From positions 1 to 64,000 of the forward strand of contig NZ_KB899411.1 of assembly GCF_000378205.1 (NCBI RefSeq): a stretch of 64,000 nucleotides of DNA, read 5' to 3'. The notes beneath the pieces were generated by a model that worked only from the letters and a program-made list of their open reading frames with translations, was not told where the DNA came from and searched no databases. Position numbers and translations under genes: made by a program. Position 1 is the first letter of the stretch. The number at the start of each line of letters is the position of its first letter. Origin of the DNA: Sediminispirochaeta bajacaliforniensis DSM 16054 (GTDB taxonomy: Bacteria > Spirochaetota > Spirochaetia > DSM-16054 > Sediminispirochaetaceae). This document shows, piece after piece, positions 52,720 through 61,523 of the stretch.

Positions 52720-52845
52720 CATCCTTTTATGTCTCATTTTCTTTCAGCATTCGAAAAGCCATTTCTAATGGCTCATAACGTTCTATAACCCATCCTAACG
52801 TCGGGGCTGACAGCGCGAGAATTCCTCATGGTCAGGCGAAATGAG
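52720..52845. other. Spacer at the right edge of the AT-rich island
   Basis: No gene seen. It contains the inverted repeat AGCCAT-TTCTA-ATGGCT (about 52759-52775) and two TAACG words, close to where base composition returns to that of the core genome. Confidence 0.35.
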
Positions 52846-52874
52846 TTGCCATCAATGAAAAATAAAGTTATAAT
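52846..52874 (+). promoter_or_regulatory. Promoter of the GAPDH-PGK-LarA-malic enzyme operon
   Basis: TTGCCA (52846-52851), exactly 17 nt, then a consensus TATAAT (52869-52874). Transcription should begin near 52881, leaving a 40-nt leader with AGGAGG before ATG 52920. This is the most consensus-like promoter in the window, so strong expression is expected. Confidence 0.8.
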
Positions 52875-52919
52875 ATCAGACAAACAGGCAAATTATTGAG
52901 ATTAATAGGAGGATTACAC

Positions 52920-53942
52920 ATGGTTAAGGTTGGAGTAGCCGGATACGGAGTTATTGGCCAGAGATTGGCCGATGGAGTTGCACGGCAGAAAGATATGGAG
53001 CTGGTTGGGGTCGCCGATGTTGCCCCTACCCTTCCCGTCAGGGCCCTTGCTGAAAAAGGAATGCCCTATAAACTTTTTACGGCGGTGCCGGAAAAAAGGA
53101 ATCTTCTTGATGATGTAGGGATCCCTGTTAGCGGAACTCTCGAAGACCTTGTCCAGGAAGTGGATATCATGCTGGATGCCACCAATGCCGGTGTCGGAGC
53201 AAAGAACAAAGAGATCTACCAAAAATACAACACCAAGGCTGTATTCCAGGGTGGAGAAAAAAACAATGTTGCCGATGTTTTTTTCCACGGCTATGCGAAC
53301 TACGAAAAGGGTATTGGTGCTGACTACCTCAAGCTCACCAGCTGCAACACAACAGGACTCATCAGGGCCATCGACGCCATCGACAGGGCCGTCGGTGTTA
53401 TCAAAACGGCTATTACCATCATTCGAAGGGTTGCGGACCCTGGTGACTATCACCGCGGACTGACAAATGCCCTGCAGGTAGCCGAGGCACCGAATCATCA
53501 GGCCCTCGATCTTATGACCATTATGCCCCATGTCGATGCAACGGGAATTCTTATCCATACCCCGGTGACTCACGGGCATATCATCACCCCCGTGGTTACG
53601 ACCAGGAAAAAGATGCACAAAGAGGAGCTCCTCGAAATCTTCAAGGCTCATCCCCGTATCCGAGTGGTCCGTCTGGCGGACGGTTTCCTCGGAAATGCAA
53701 GCCTCTTTAAATATGCCAGAGACCTGGGACATCCCCGCGGCGATATGTACGAGATTGCCGTATGGGAAGAGACCATTGTAAACAGCGGTGACGATATTAT
53801 GTTCGCCATCAACATTCCTCAGGAAGCGGTTGTTATTCCTGAAAATATGGATGCGATCCGTGCCGCTTTGAAGATGCAGACAACCCGGGACGAAGGTGTC
53901 GCAAAAACCAACGAATATCTCGGAATGAAGGCCAGGGGTTAA
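52920..53942 (+). CDS. Archaeal-type (class II) glyceraldehyde-3-phosphate dehydrogenase
   Basis: A 340-residue class II GAPDH, the form found mainly in archaea and unlike bacterial GapA. The cofactor fold GYGVIGQRLADGV (9-21), the TNAGVGAKN loop, FQGGEKN, the active-site cysteine C142 in TSCNTTGL, PHVDATG and HGHIITP are all family hallmarks. It interconverts glyceraldehyde 3-phosphate and 1,3-bisphosphoglycerate, usually with NADP preference. AGGAGG precedes ATG 52920. First gene of an operon with the matching archaeal-type PGK. Confidence 0.93.
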   Translation: MVKVGVAGYGVIGQRLADGVARQKDMELVGVADVAPTLPVRALAEKGMPYKLFTAVPEKRNLLDDVGIPVSGTLEDLVQEVDIMLDATNAGVGAKNKEIYQKYNTKAVFQGGEKNNVADVFFHGYANYEKGIGADYLKLTSCNTTGLIRAIDAIDRAVGVIKTAITIIRRVADPGDYHRGLTNALQVAEAPNHQALDLMTIMPHVDATGILIHTPVTHGHIITPVVTTRKKMHKEELLEIFKAHPRIRVVRLADGFLGNASLFKYARDLGHPRGDMYEIAVWEETIVNSGDDIMFAINIPQEAVVIPENMDAIRAALKMQTTRDEGVAKTNEYLGMKARG

Positions 53943-53985
53943 AAGGAGAAAATCGGCTTTTATTGCCGTACCGTTTTTACATGAA

Positions 53986-54003
53986 GGGGCCCGGCAGGGC
54001 CCC
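53986..54003 (+). other. GC-rich hairpin between the GAPDH and PGK genes
   Basis: GGGGCCC pairs with GGGCCCC around a GGCA loop, followed by ATTTTAG. With only four T residues it may cause partial termination or protect the upstream message, giving more GAPDH than PGK. Confidence 0.6.
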
Positions 54004-54020
54004 ATTTTAGGAGTCATACC

Positions 54021-55280
54021 ATGGCTGAAGTAAGTCTTGGATTTAAGCCGATGGAGGCATTCGACGTCAAAGGCAAACGGGTACTTTTACGCGTAGATAT
54101 CAACAGCCCCATCGATCCGAAAACAAAGAAAATCGTAAACGAAAACCGCATACAGAAAAGTCTGCCGACCATTTCCTGGCTCCTTGATCATGGGGCAAAA
54201 CTCGCAATGATCGCGCACCAGGGTGATACCCTCGATTATCAAAACCTGATCCCGTTGGAAGAACATGCTCAAAAACTGAGTGCCGGTCTCGGACGACCAG
54301 TCGATTATATCGATGATGTTTGCGGTCCGGCGGCCCAGCAGAAGGTGAAGGAACTTGCCGAAAGCCAGGCCATCCTTCTTGGTAACCTGCGCTACCTCTG
54401 CGAAGAGATATCGACTTTTGAGAATGCGGTAAAACTGAAGGCTGAAGAGATGCTGGATACCTATTTGGTTCGCTCTCTTGCCCCCTTATTCGACCTCTAT
54501 ATCAACGACGCCTTTGCTGCAGCACACAGAAACGCTCCAAGCATGGTGGCCTTTCAGGAGCTTCTTCCTTCTGCCGCAGGACCGCTTTTCTTTAAAGAGG
54601 TCTCCGCGCTGACGAAGGTAATGAAAAGTCCCGAGCATCCTTCGGTCTTCGTTCTCGGCGGAGCAAAGATATCAGACGCCTTCGGGATGATGGAACAGGT
54701 TCTTTCATCGGGCACAGCCGATAAAATTCTGGCCTGCGGCGTCACCGGTGAGGTGATGCTCATCGCTTCCGGCAGGAGGCTTGGAACAGCCACGGATAAA
54801 TTCCTTGCAGACAAGGGACTGGATGTTTTTATCGAGCCCGCGGCCAAATATTTGAAAGAGTATCCGGGAAGAATCATTGCTCCCGACGACCTGGCCTACG
54901 AAGAAAACGGAAAAAGACAGGAGTTAAACATCGAAGCGCTGCCGAAGGAAGCACTGTTCCTCGACATCGGAACAAAAACGATAGAACGCTTTGAAGCGGA
55001 AATCAAAGCGGCAGGCACTGTCTTCGTCAACGGTCCTGCCGGGGTATTCGAAGATGAGAAATTTGCAAAAGGGACCAAAAGGGTTTGGCAGGCAATAGCA
55101 TCGGCCCCCGGCTACACGGTAGTGGGGGGTGGCGACAGCGTAAGCGCTGCGGCCCGCTTTACCAATATGAGTGATTATAGCTATGTCTGCACCGCCGGCG
55201 GAGCAATGGTTCGCTTCCTTTCAGGCAAGAAGTTGCCGCTCATTGCCGCCATGGAAAAGGCCGGGAAGAAATGGAAGTAG
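54021..55280 (+). CDS. pgk: Archaeal-type phosphoglycerate kinase
   Basis: A 419-residue PGK whose sequence is closer to archaeal forms: LLRVDINSPIDP near residue 22, NRIQKSLPTI, MIAHQGD, LLGNLRYLCEE, YINDAFAAAHR, VFVLGGAKISDAF, VFVNGPAGVFED and VVGGGDSVSAA. It makes ATP from 1,3-bisphosphoglycerate, or the reverse in gluconeogenesis. Its partner reaction is encoded 78 bp upstream by the class II GAPDH. The 3' end overlaps the LarA-like gene by 10 bp. Confidence 0.92.
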   Translation: MAEVSLGFKPMEAFDVKGKRVLLRVDINSPIDPKTKKIVNENRIQKSLPTISWLLDHGAKLAMIAHQGDTLDYQNLIPLEEHAQKLSAGLGRPVDYIDDVCGPAAQQKVKELAESQAILLGNLRYLCEEISTFENAVKLKAEEMLDTYLVRSLAPLFDLYINDAFAAAHRNAPSMVAFQELLPSAAGPLFFKEVSALTKVMKSPEHPSVFVLGGAKISDAFGMMEQVLSSGTADKILACGVTGEVMLIASGRRLGTATDKFLADKGLDVFIEPAAKYLKEYPGRIIAPDDLAYEENGKRQELNIEALPKEALFLDIGTKTIERFEAEIKAAGTVFVNGPAGVFEDEKFAKGTKRVWQAIASAPGYTVVGGGDSVSAAARFTNMSDYSYVCTAGGAMVRFLSGKKLPLIAAMEKAGKKWK

Positions 55281-56518
55281 CACTTCCCTATTTGAAGAAT
55301 ACCATTTCCGTCACGGTTCCGGACAAAAACGTCCTTGCAGTAGTCGAACCAAATGACCTTCGGGCCAAGGGTGATACTGCAAGCATCGTGAATGCAGCCA
55401 TTGCCTCCCCTGTTGAGAGCAAGCCATTCGAAGCCTTTATAGCCGGAGCAAAGAACTTACTGGTCATTGTCAACGACCAGACTCGGCCGACCCCCACACG
55501 TGCGGTGCTCTCCGCCATTGCTCCGGCCCTGGCGAAGGTTGATCCTTCCTTCATCATTGCAACGGGAGTCCATAGAGGCCCCACGGAAGAAGAGTATCGG
55601 CAGATATTCGGAGATGAACTGTTCGAACGCTACCGGAACAAAATTCATGCCCATGATGCAAGAAAAGATGAGATGGTCTACCTCGGGACCAGCCGGGCCG
55701 GCACCGAAATGTACGTAAACAAGATGGGTGTCGATGCCGACAGAATTATCGTTATAGGATCGGTGGAACCCCACTACTTCGCAGGCTACACTGGAGGACG
55801 AAAAGGGTTTCTCCCCGGAATAGCCAGTTACCACACCATCGAACAGAACCATCGTCATGCCTTGCACCCCGGAGCAAAGGCGCTCAATCTCGAGGGAAAC
55901 CCGGTACACGAGGACATGATCGATGCACTCTCCGTGGTAAAAAAAGAGATCTTTGCGATCATGACGGTTCTGGACAAAAGCCACAACATCTACGCGGTAA
56001 CCGCCGGAGATATTAATGCATCCTTTTATCAGGCCATCGACAAGGCCGATGAAATTTTTGTGGCGGATATCCCCAGTCGGGCGGATATCGTGGTAAGCGT
56101 CGCCAAATACCCAATGGATATAGACCTCTATCAGGCGCAGAAGGCAATCGACAACGGTAAACTGGCTATGAAGGACGGAGGGATGATGATCCTCGTTGCA
56201 AGCTGCCGTGACGGAATCGGAGAGGAGGCCTTTGCACGCCTCCTCTCTTCCTCGGATACGCCCGAAGGGGTACTCAAGACAATTCAAAAAGAGTACAAAC
56301 TTGGGTATCACAAAGCGGGAAAGATGGCGGAGGTGTTTCTTCGGGGAGAGGTCCATGCCTATACCCAGCTCCCGGATGAACTGTTAAGCTCTTTTTTCAT
56401 CATCCCGGAGCATGATCTGCAAGCTGCCATTGACGAGGCCCTTAAAACAAAAGGCAGGGATGCCACAATTCTCTTTCTGCTTGACGGTAGCGTCACGGTC
56501 CCGAGAGCAGTAAGATAG
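55271..56518 (+). CDS. LarA-family nickel-pincer racemase/epimerase
   Basis: A 415-residue LarA superfamily (DUF2088) protein. Residues equivalent to those binding the nickel-pincer nucleotide are kept: H101, H168 (EPHYFAGYTGG), K178 (GGRKGFLPG, the covalent lysine) and H194, together with D69 and R72 (NDQTRPTP). Such enzymes racemise or epimerise 2-hydroxyacids. No larB, larC or larE cofactor genes are adjacent and must lie elsewhere. Lactate is the prototype substrate, but the malic enzyme 36 bp downstream makes malate a good candidate. Confidence 0.88.
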   Translation: MEVALPYLKNTISVTVPDKNVLAVVEPNDLRAKGDTASIVNAAIASPVESKPFEAFIAGAKNLLVIVNDQTRPTPTRAVLSAIAPALAKVDPSFIIATGVHRGPTEEEYRQIFGDELFERYRNKIHAHDARKDEMVYLGTSRAGTEMYVNKMGVDADRIIVIGSVEPHYFAGYTGGRKGFLPGIASYHTIEQNHRHALHPGAKALNLEGNPVHEDMIDALSVVKKEIFAIMTVLDKSHNIYAVTAGDINASFYQAIDKADEIFVADIPSRADIVVSVAKYPMDIDLYQAQKAIDNGKLAMKDGGMMILVASCRDGIGEEAFARLLSSSDTPEGVLKTIQKEYKLGYHKAGKMAEVFLRGEVHAYTQLPDELLSSFFIIPEHDLQAAIDEALKTKGRDATILFLLDGSVTVPRAVR

Positions 56519-56554
56519 CAAGAAGCGAACGAACAACGATAGGAGATTAATGAG

Positions 56555-57841
56555 ATGGATGAATTAAAAGAGAAGGCCCTGGCCTACCACAAACTTGACG
56601 GAAAACCGGGGAAACTCGAGGTGGTCCCGACAAAGCCGTGTCAGACCGCAGAGGATCTCTCCCTTGCCTATACGCCTGGGGTTGCCAAGCCGGTTCTGGA
56701 AATCGAAAAGGACACTGAGACTGCGTACGAATATACCAATAGGGGTAACCTTGTGGCAGTCATCAGTAACGGTACTGCTATTCTCGGTCTGGGGGATCGA
56801 GGCGCCCTTGCAAGCAAGCCGGTTATGGAGGGAAAAGGTGTCCTTTTTAAAAGGTTTGCCGACGTCGATGTTTTCGATATCGAAGTGGATACTCATGATC
56901 CGGAAAAGCTTATCGAGGTTGTTAAGATGCTGGAGCCTACCTTCGGCGGGGTGAACCTCGAAGATATCAAGGCGCCGGAATGCTTCGAGATCGAAAATCG
57001 TTTGAAAGCCGAAACCAATATTCCCATCTTCCACGACGACCAGCACGGTACGGCTATCATAGCCACCGCAGGTCTGATCAATGCGGCGGAAATTACGGGG
57101 AAAAAGCTTTCGGAGATGAAAATCGTCTATAACGGAGCAGGGGCCGCAGGAATCAGCTGCGCACGCATGTTCGTCGCCGCAGGGGGCAAAAAAGAGAACA
57201 TCATTATGTGCGATTCCAAGGGGGTTATCTTCAAGGGACGAACAGAGAGGATGACACCTCAAAAAGAAGAGTTTGCCTCCTCGACCTCGGCACGAACCCT
57301 TGCCGAAGCCATGAAGGGCGCCGATGTTTTTATGGGGCTCTCTGTTGCCGACTGTGTATCACCGGAGATGCTCGCAAGTATGGCATCTCAACCGGTGGTC
57401 TTTGCTATGAGCAATCCGAATCCCGAAATCGATTATCCCACCGCCGTGTCCGTGCGAAAAGATCTCATCATGGCCACCGGTCGAAGCGATTATCCCAACC
57501 AGATAAACAACGTCCTCGGTTTTCCCTTTATCTTTCGGGGAGCACTTGATGTCCGCGCGACCGGTATAACAGAAGGCATGAAAATGGCGGCCAGCAAGGC
57601 CCTCGCAGAACTTGCAAAGCAGCCCGTACCCGAGATTGTAAAGCGGGCATACGGTGGCAAGGAGTTTTCCTTTGGCCAGAACTATATCGTTCCCAAGCCC
57701 TTCGATCCCCGGGTCATCGAGTACGAAGCCGTCGCCGTTGCAAAGGCAGCATGTGAAGAGAAAGTCGCACGTAAGCCCATAACTGATTGGGATGCATACC
57801 GAAAAGAACTTGTCAAGCGCATGGAAAAGTACTGGAAATAG
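56555..57841 (+). CDS. NAD(P)-dependent malic enzyme
   Basis: A 428-residue short bacterial malic enzyme that oxidatively decarboxylates L-malate to pyruvate. [40 protein letters not shown], the metal/catalytic DIEVD and [10 protein letters not shown], and cofactor site [15 protein letters not shown] are present; no phosphotransacetylase-like C-terminal domain is fused. AGGAGA precedes ATG 56555. Last gene of the operon, ending at the 57859-57895 terminator. It would link malate from the LarA-like enzyme to pyruvate and reducing power. Confidence 0.93.
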   Translation: MDELKEKALAYHKLDGKPGKLEVVPTKPCQTAEDLSLAYTPGVAKPVLEIEKDTETAYEYTNRGNLVAVISNGTAILGLGDRGALASKPVMEGKGVLFKRFADVDVFDIEVDTHDPEKLIEVVKMLEPTFGGVNLEDIKAPECFEIENRLKAETNIPIFHDDQHGTAIIATAGLINAAEITGKKLSEMKIVYNGAGAAGISCARMFVAAGGKKENIIMCDSKGVIFKGRTERMTPQKEEFASSTSARTLAEAMKGADVFMGLSVADCVSPEMLASMASQPVVFAMSNPNPEIDYPTAVSVRKDLIMATGRSDYPNQINNVLGFPFIFRGALDVRATGITEGMKMAASKALAELAKQPVPEIVKRAYGGKEFSFGQNYIVPKPFDPRVIEYEAVAVAKAACEEKVARKPITDWDAYRKELVKRMEKYWK

Positions 57842-57858
57842 CTAGCCGCTTTTATAGT

Positions 57859-57895
57859 AGGCATGGCCGCCGAAAGGTGATCATGCCTTTTTTTT
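57859..57895 (+). terminator. Rho-independent terminator of the malic enzyme operon
   Basis: AGGCATG (57859-57865) pairs with CATGCCT (57882-57888), with an inner CC-GAAA-GG tetraloop, followed by a T8 run. It overlaps the last codons of the convergent chemoreceptor gene. Confidence 0.85.
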
Positions 57896-60169
57896 GTTGC
57901 TCTCCTCAAGTTCAAAGGCGCAGACCAATTCTTTTTCGGAATTTGCAAGAGTCGATAGCTCTTCCGCACGCCGTGCCACCGCAACAATCTGTTTGTTCAG
58001 TTTATCGCTTGAGAGACGTACCCGATCGAATTGGCCGCTGTTTCGGTGATGAATTTCCATTACCGATAGAACGGTGGTCGCAACGCTCTGTGCCGAGGTC
58101 TCCATTTCGGAAAGAGCATTCAAGACTTCTTCCATCTTTGTGCGGTTGACAGAGGCCGCTTCATTTATCTCGGAAAGATGATTCTCCGCCGCCGATACCT
58201 GTTCATTGCTGGAACGGACAACATCGACAACCTCATCAGCATGTTTTTCGGCACTTTCCACCGAATTCAAAACCTCTTCCAACAAAGCGGTGATCTTTTC
58301 CGTAGCACTACTTGCACCCTCCGACAGGGTACGAATCTCATGCGCCACAACGGAAAACCCGGCACCGGCTTCTCCTGCTCGTGCAGCTTCAATCGAAGCG
58401 TTCATTGCAAGTAAATGAGTTTGGGCCGCAATATCCTCTATGGCGCCGATGATCGTCCGTATCTCACGTGAACGTTTTGCAAGCTCATTGATAAGCTCTT
58501 GCGTCGCTCTTGTCGAAGAGGTCAAGCGATCGCCGGCCTTCTTGGTCGCCATAATGGCCGCTCGTCCCCCGACGGCGGCGGCGGCAACCTGTTCGGCACG
58601 ACTTCCTGCCGAGTGTGTTTCTCTGGCAGCTATACCGACAAGTGAGGAAAGAGTATCCATTGCAAGCCGTGCTTCTTCCACCTCTTGTTGCTGAGAATCC
58701 AAAACATTCCGTACTGAAGAAAGCGCATCCTGAATATCGACAGTTGCCGATTCCGAATCACTTGCCCCACGTCTCAACTTCTCTCCTATCTTTGCCACGC
58801 GGTCGGCCTTCTCTTCTACTTCAACAATCATTCCTCGAAGGCTGAAAGGTTCCTGATTATAGGTGACGACCAGAAGCCCCTTGTCTACAGCCTTGTTTAT
58901 GACAGGGATCAAACGATCGCTGAAAAGAGGAATGGCAAAGCCATCGTACGTATCGGTAATAAGTCTTTCGATCATGTCTCTCCAGGCATCGACATCATAG
59001 TGATCTTTCCCCTTTGGAGGCAGTATGATGTCGACTGCACAATTTTTGGCCGCCAGAATCCGCCGTGCATCCTTGGCCCCTTTATAGACGGGAGGCCAAA
59101 AATCCTCATTCTTCGGTATAAGAAAGGCCAGTTTCAGCCCCCTGGAGGGACTCTCTTCCGAAAGCACGGCAAGCCCTTCACTTTCTGTGCTGTGGCCCAG
59201 ATGTTCGCGAAAGTTGTCTTTGGTAATGACCTTCGGCGTGATAAGCATTTTGGGATGCTCAGGTCTCCAAGAAGAAACCATCGAATTGAAAAGATAGACA
59301 AGAGGATTATACCCCTGCAGATAAGGACTCTGCGTAATAGTCGTGGTTAGGTACCCCGAATGGAAAAAATTGGAAAAACCCTCTCGTTTTCCGTGTCCGA
59401 AAAATGATATCGCTCCCGGAGATTTCAGTCGACGAAGTTCATCAAGGCTGTCCAGGGTAGTGGCTTCCTCAAGCTGGTAAACAGCCGCAAGATGCGGAAA
59501 ATCCTGCAACAGATTTCTTATCCCCTCTCTCGCACGCCTTGGATCCCTGCTTGTGTAGACAGTCCGAACAACATTTATCTTCGAAAAATCATTGTGAAGT
59601 GCATTTACAAAACCACGTTCCCGGAGGACCGAATAGTTTGTTTCTTCATTGACAGCAATAATCGCTATCTCGCCTTCCCCTCCAAGACGAGCCCCCACGA
59701 TCTGTCCCATCAGTTGGCCGTGTAGATAGTCGTCGATACCGGTGAAACAAATTCGCCGCACAGGCTCGGCAGTTAGTGAAGCGATACCGAGCATTGCCCG
59801 GTCAATTGCATCAGAAGATGCCGAAAATGCCGAATATAGTGATCGGTAGAGGGCACCATAAGGAGGGGTCACATCAATAGCAGAAAGATCGACATGGGCA
59901 CAAAGATTTCCTCTGGCGATTTCCCAAACGGCTCTTTCAAAAGGAGCAATTCCTTGATTACGAATAGCACGGGCGGCTTGCACGCCATATCGTACAAGCC
60001 GTCTGTTGGCAATAAAAGAGGTTCCCCAGCCATAGAGAACGACCACAAAAAGTAAAACCGTCAGGATAAATAAAACCGGATCCGCTATACCGGCGTGAAG
60101 TAAACGCACAACAACTATAGCCAATAGCGTAGAGCCGGAAAGAATACAAGCTATCGTGTTTTTTCCCAA
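57881..60169 (-). CDS. Chemoreceptor with permuted sugar-binding-type sensor and no membrane segment before the signalling domain
   Basis: A 762-residue protein, TTG start 60169 behind GAGGT. Two adjacent N-terminal helices (about 4-26 and 31-50) are the only membrane segments, then a HAMP-like region (75-125). Residues 138-320 match the C-terminal lobe of RbsB/LacI-type binding domains ([42 protein letters not shown]). Residues 345-440 match the N-terminal lobe ([41 protein letters not shown]). The lobe order is therefore inverted. A full MCP signalling domain follows (hairpin [20 protein letters not shown] near 580-599). With no helix between sensor and signalling parts, both should be cytoplasmic. 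Confidence 0.85.
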   Translation of the reverse strand: MGKNTIACILSGSTLLAIVVVRLLHAGIADPVLFILTVLLFVVVLYGWGTSFIANRRLVRYGVQAARAIRNQGIAPFERAVWEIARGNLCAHVDLSAIDVTPPYGALYRSLYSAFSASSDAIDRAMLGIASLTAEPVRRICFTGIDDYLHGQLMGQIVGARLGGEGEIAIIAVNEETNYSVLRERGFVNALHNDFSKINVVRTVYTSRDPRRAREGIRNLLQDFPHLAAVYQLEEATTLDSLDELRRLKSPGAISFFGHGKREGFSNFFHSGYLTTTITQSPYLQGYNPLVYLFNSMVSSWRPEHPKMLITPKVITKDNFREHLGHSTESEGLAVLSEESPSRGLKLAFLIPKNEDFWPPVYKGAKDARRILAAKNCAVDIILPPKGKDHYDVDAWRDMIERLITDTYDGFAIPLFSDRLIPVINKAVDKGLLVVTYNQEPFSLRGMIVEVEEKADRVAKIGEKLRRGASDSESATVDIQDALSSVRNVLDSQQQEVEEARLAMDTLSSLVGIAARETHSAGSRAEQVAAAAVGGRAAIMATKKAGDRLTSSTRATQELINELAKRSREIRTIIGAIEDIAAQTHLLAMNASIEAARAGEAGAGFSVVAHEIRTLSEGASSATEKITALLEEVLNSVESAEKHADEVVDVVRSSNEQVSAAENHLSEINEAASVNRTKMEEVLNALSEMETSAQSVATTVLSVMEIHHRNSGQFDRVRLSSDKLNKQIVAVARRAEELSTLANSEKELVCAFELEESNKKKA

Positions 60170-60207
60170 AATTTTACCTCACATTCTATCTTTATTTTTC
60201 TATGTTT

Positions 60208-60236
60208 AGGATACCATGGGCATTCCGAGGCGTAAA
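60208..60236 (-). promoter_or_regulatory. Candidate promoter of the chemoreceptor gene
   Basis: On the minus strand TTTACG (60236-60231), 17 nt, TATCCT (60213-60208), leaving a leader of about 35 nt with GAGGT before the TTG start. Confidence 0.45.
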
Positions 60237-60357
60237 TAACAATCGTCAATAAAATTTTGACACTTGTTCACTTTGTTTTGTGTCAGGAATATTGGTGGCA
60301 CACACCAATCTACTTAACGATTGTAATGAGAAATACATATCACCAGGATTCGAAACA

Positions 60358-61239
60358 CTAAGCAAGCCTCGAAAGATGTTCGTTCAATACGGTTATGCCG
60401 GTAAGGGGCTTATCAGCAAGCGGATTCTGCGAAATAGTTACGTCGGGAAACGCTTCAGCGACACGCTCTGTCCATTCACCCATCCCAGTATATTTATTGA
60501 CGATGATTCGGCCGATTTCCATTCCGAACCCCGCCAATTGGCGTTTGATCAGAAGACTTTCCGAAAAGCTCAACTCGTCTTCATTAAGTATAAGTACGAT
60601 TTCGGTTTGCGTTCGATCACAGAGCAACGACAAAAGCGTATCGTAACGCTTTTGCATACGCACCAGGCGAGAAAAGATCGGATCATGGTCTCGGTCGATG
60701 GAAGACTCGCTATGTATTTCGGCTACACGATTTTTCTTTAGAAGTATCTCTTCCCTCATCGCTTTTAAATGGCGAATCCAGTGAAGATTTACCCCCGGCA
60801 AAGCCAGCATCTTCATGGTGAGCGCCGTTGGGGGAGTATCGATAACAAGCTCATCGTAGCGACGCTCATCATAACATCGTTGAAGAATCAAAAGTGCGGC
60901 GTATTCTTCCATACCAGGAGCAAATTTCAACAAGTTAAAATACTTATCGATGTTCAAGGCTTGCTGATAGTGGTAGAGATTCTTCAACTCTCCACGAATT
61001 TCCGCCATATACTCACGCCCCTTCTGGCTCGTATCTGATTCTCGAACGGTAAGAGTCGGCAGAATTTTCTTTCCCTTTGCCCCCAGTTCTGTCCGAAAAA
61101 TATCATGGAGATTATGAGCAGGGTCCATGGAGTCAAGCAGCGTTTTACGCTGCGAAGAAGCCAATCTCAGAGCCTCCAGGCAAGAGCAGGTTGACTTCCC
61201 GACACCGCCCTTTCCCACGAAAATATGATATCGCGGCAT
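60358..61239 (-). CDS. ArsA/Get3-family ATPase
   Basis: A 293-residue P-loop ATPase with the deviant Walker A GKGGVGKST (9-17, intradimer Lys10), switch I DPAHNLHD (39-46) and the Walker B/switch II stretch VIDTPPTALTMKML (132-145), all diagnostic of the ArsA/Get3 group. The arsenite-binding cysteines of ArsA and the CxxC zinc motif of eukaryotic Get3 are absent, and no arsenic genes are nearby. A single domain suggests a homodimer. ATG 61239 overlaps the upstream stop (TGATG), in an operon with a small protein and a four-helix membrane protein. Its role could be membrane-protein targeting rather than arsenic export. Confidence 0.85.
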   Translation of the reverse strand: MPRYHIFVGKGGVGKSTCSCLEALRLASSQRKTLLDSMDPAHNLHDIFRTELGAKGKKILPTLTVRESDTSQKGREYMAEIRGELKNLYHYQQALNIDKYFNLLKFAPGMEEYAALLILQRCYDERRYDELVIDTPPTALTMKMLALPGVNLHWIRHLKAMREEILLKKNRVAEIHSESSIDRDHDPIFSRLVRMQKRYDTLLSLLCDRTQTEIVLILNEDELSFSESLLIKRQLAGFGMEIGRIIVNKYTGMGEWTERVAEAFPDVTISQNPLADKPLTGITVLNEHLSRLA

Positions 61240-61523
61240 CACGGTTCCCCCATGATACTTGCAAGCTCACTCAAACCGTTTCCGGTTTGACTCGCCCTAA
61301 GGAGCATATGTTCCAACTCCTCCGCCATATCCGGCAGCAGCTCTAAGGTTAAGGGCATTGAAGGCCCAGGCAAGCCGATAAAATTTCCAAAAAGCATGAG
61401 AGTAAAGGAATTTTCCATCTCGGAAATTTCATACTCAATTTGGGCCGTTGCTTTGTAAAGCATGGCCTGTTGAAATCCCCGAAAAAAAGCACGAATAGAT
61501 AGCCACAAACGATTATGTTTCAT
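61239..61523 (-). CDS. Small protein of the ArsA/Get3-like operon, unknown
   Basis: A 94-residue protein; ATG 61523 lies inside the end of the upstream gene (11-bp overlap), with GTG 61526 as the alternative. It has a basic N-terminus (MKHNRLWLSIRAFFRGFQQ), an acidic middle, a short hydrophobic stretch (SFTLMLFGNFIGLPGPSMPL) and an amphipathic C-terminal helix (LPDMAEELEHMLL). No known family. Overlaps on both sides mean its translation is coupled to both partners, so a small adaptor of the ATPase is a fair guess. Confidence 0.6.
   Translation of the reverse strand: MKHNRLWLSIRAFFRGFQQAMLYKATAQIEYEISEMENSFTLMLFGNFIGLPGPSMPLTLELLPDMAEELEHMLLRASQTGNGLSELASIMGEP

Noticed and set aside
51276-52845. 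Integron-style gene cassettes with attC sites in the AT-rich island
   Set aside because: TAAC/GTTA words occur between the small genes, but their order and spacing do not give paired RYYYAAC...GTTRRRY sites, and no integrase is present.
52914-54017. 367-codon minus-strand frame opposite the GAPDH gene
   Set aside because: Shadow of a well-conserved gene; no start signals or motifs.
60258-60285. TGACAC...GTGTCA inverted repeat downstream of the ArsA/Get3-like gene as a terminator
   Set aside because: Only a 6-bp stem with a 16-nt loop and a weak T tract; not strong enough to call.
60358-61239. Arsenite pump ATPase (arsenic resistance)
   Set aside because: Single ATPase domain without the arsenite-binding cysteines, and no arsB, arsD or arsR nearby.
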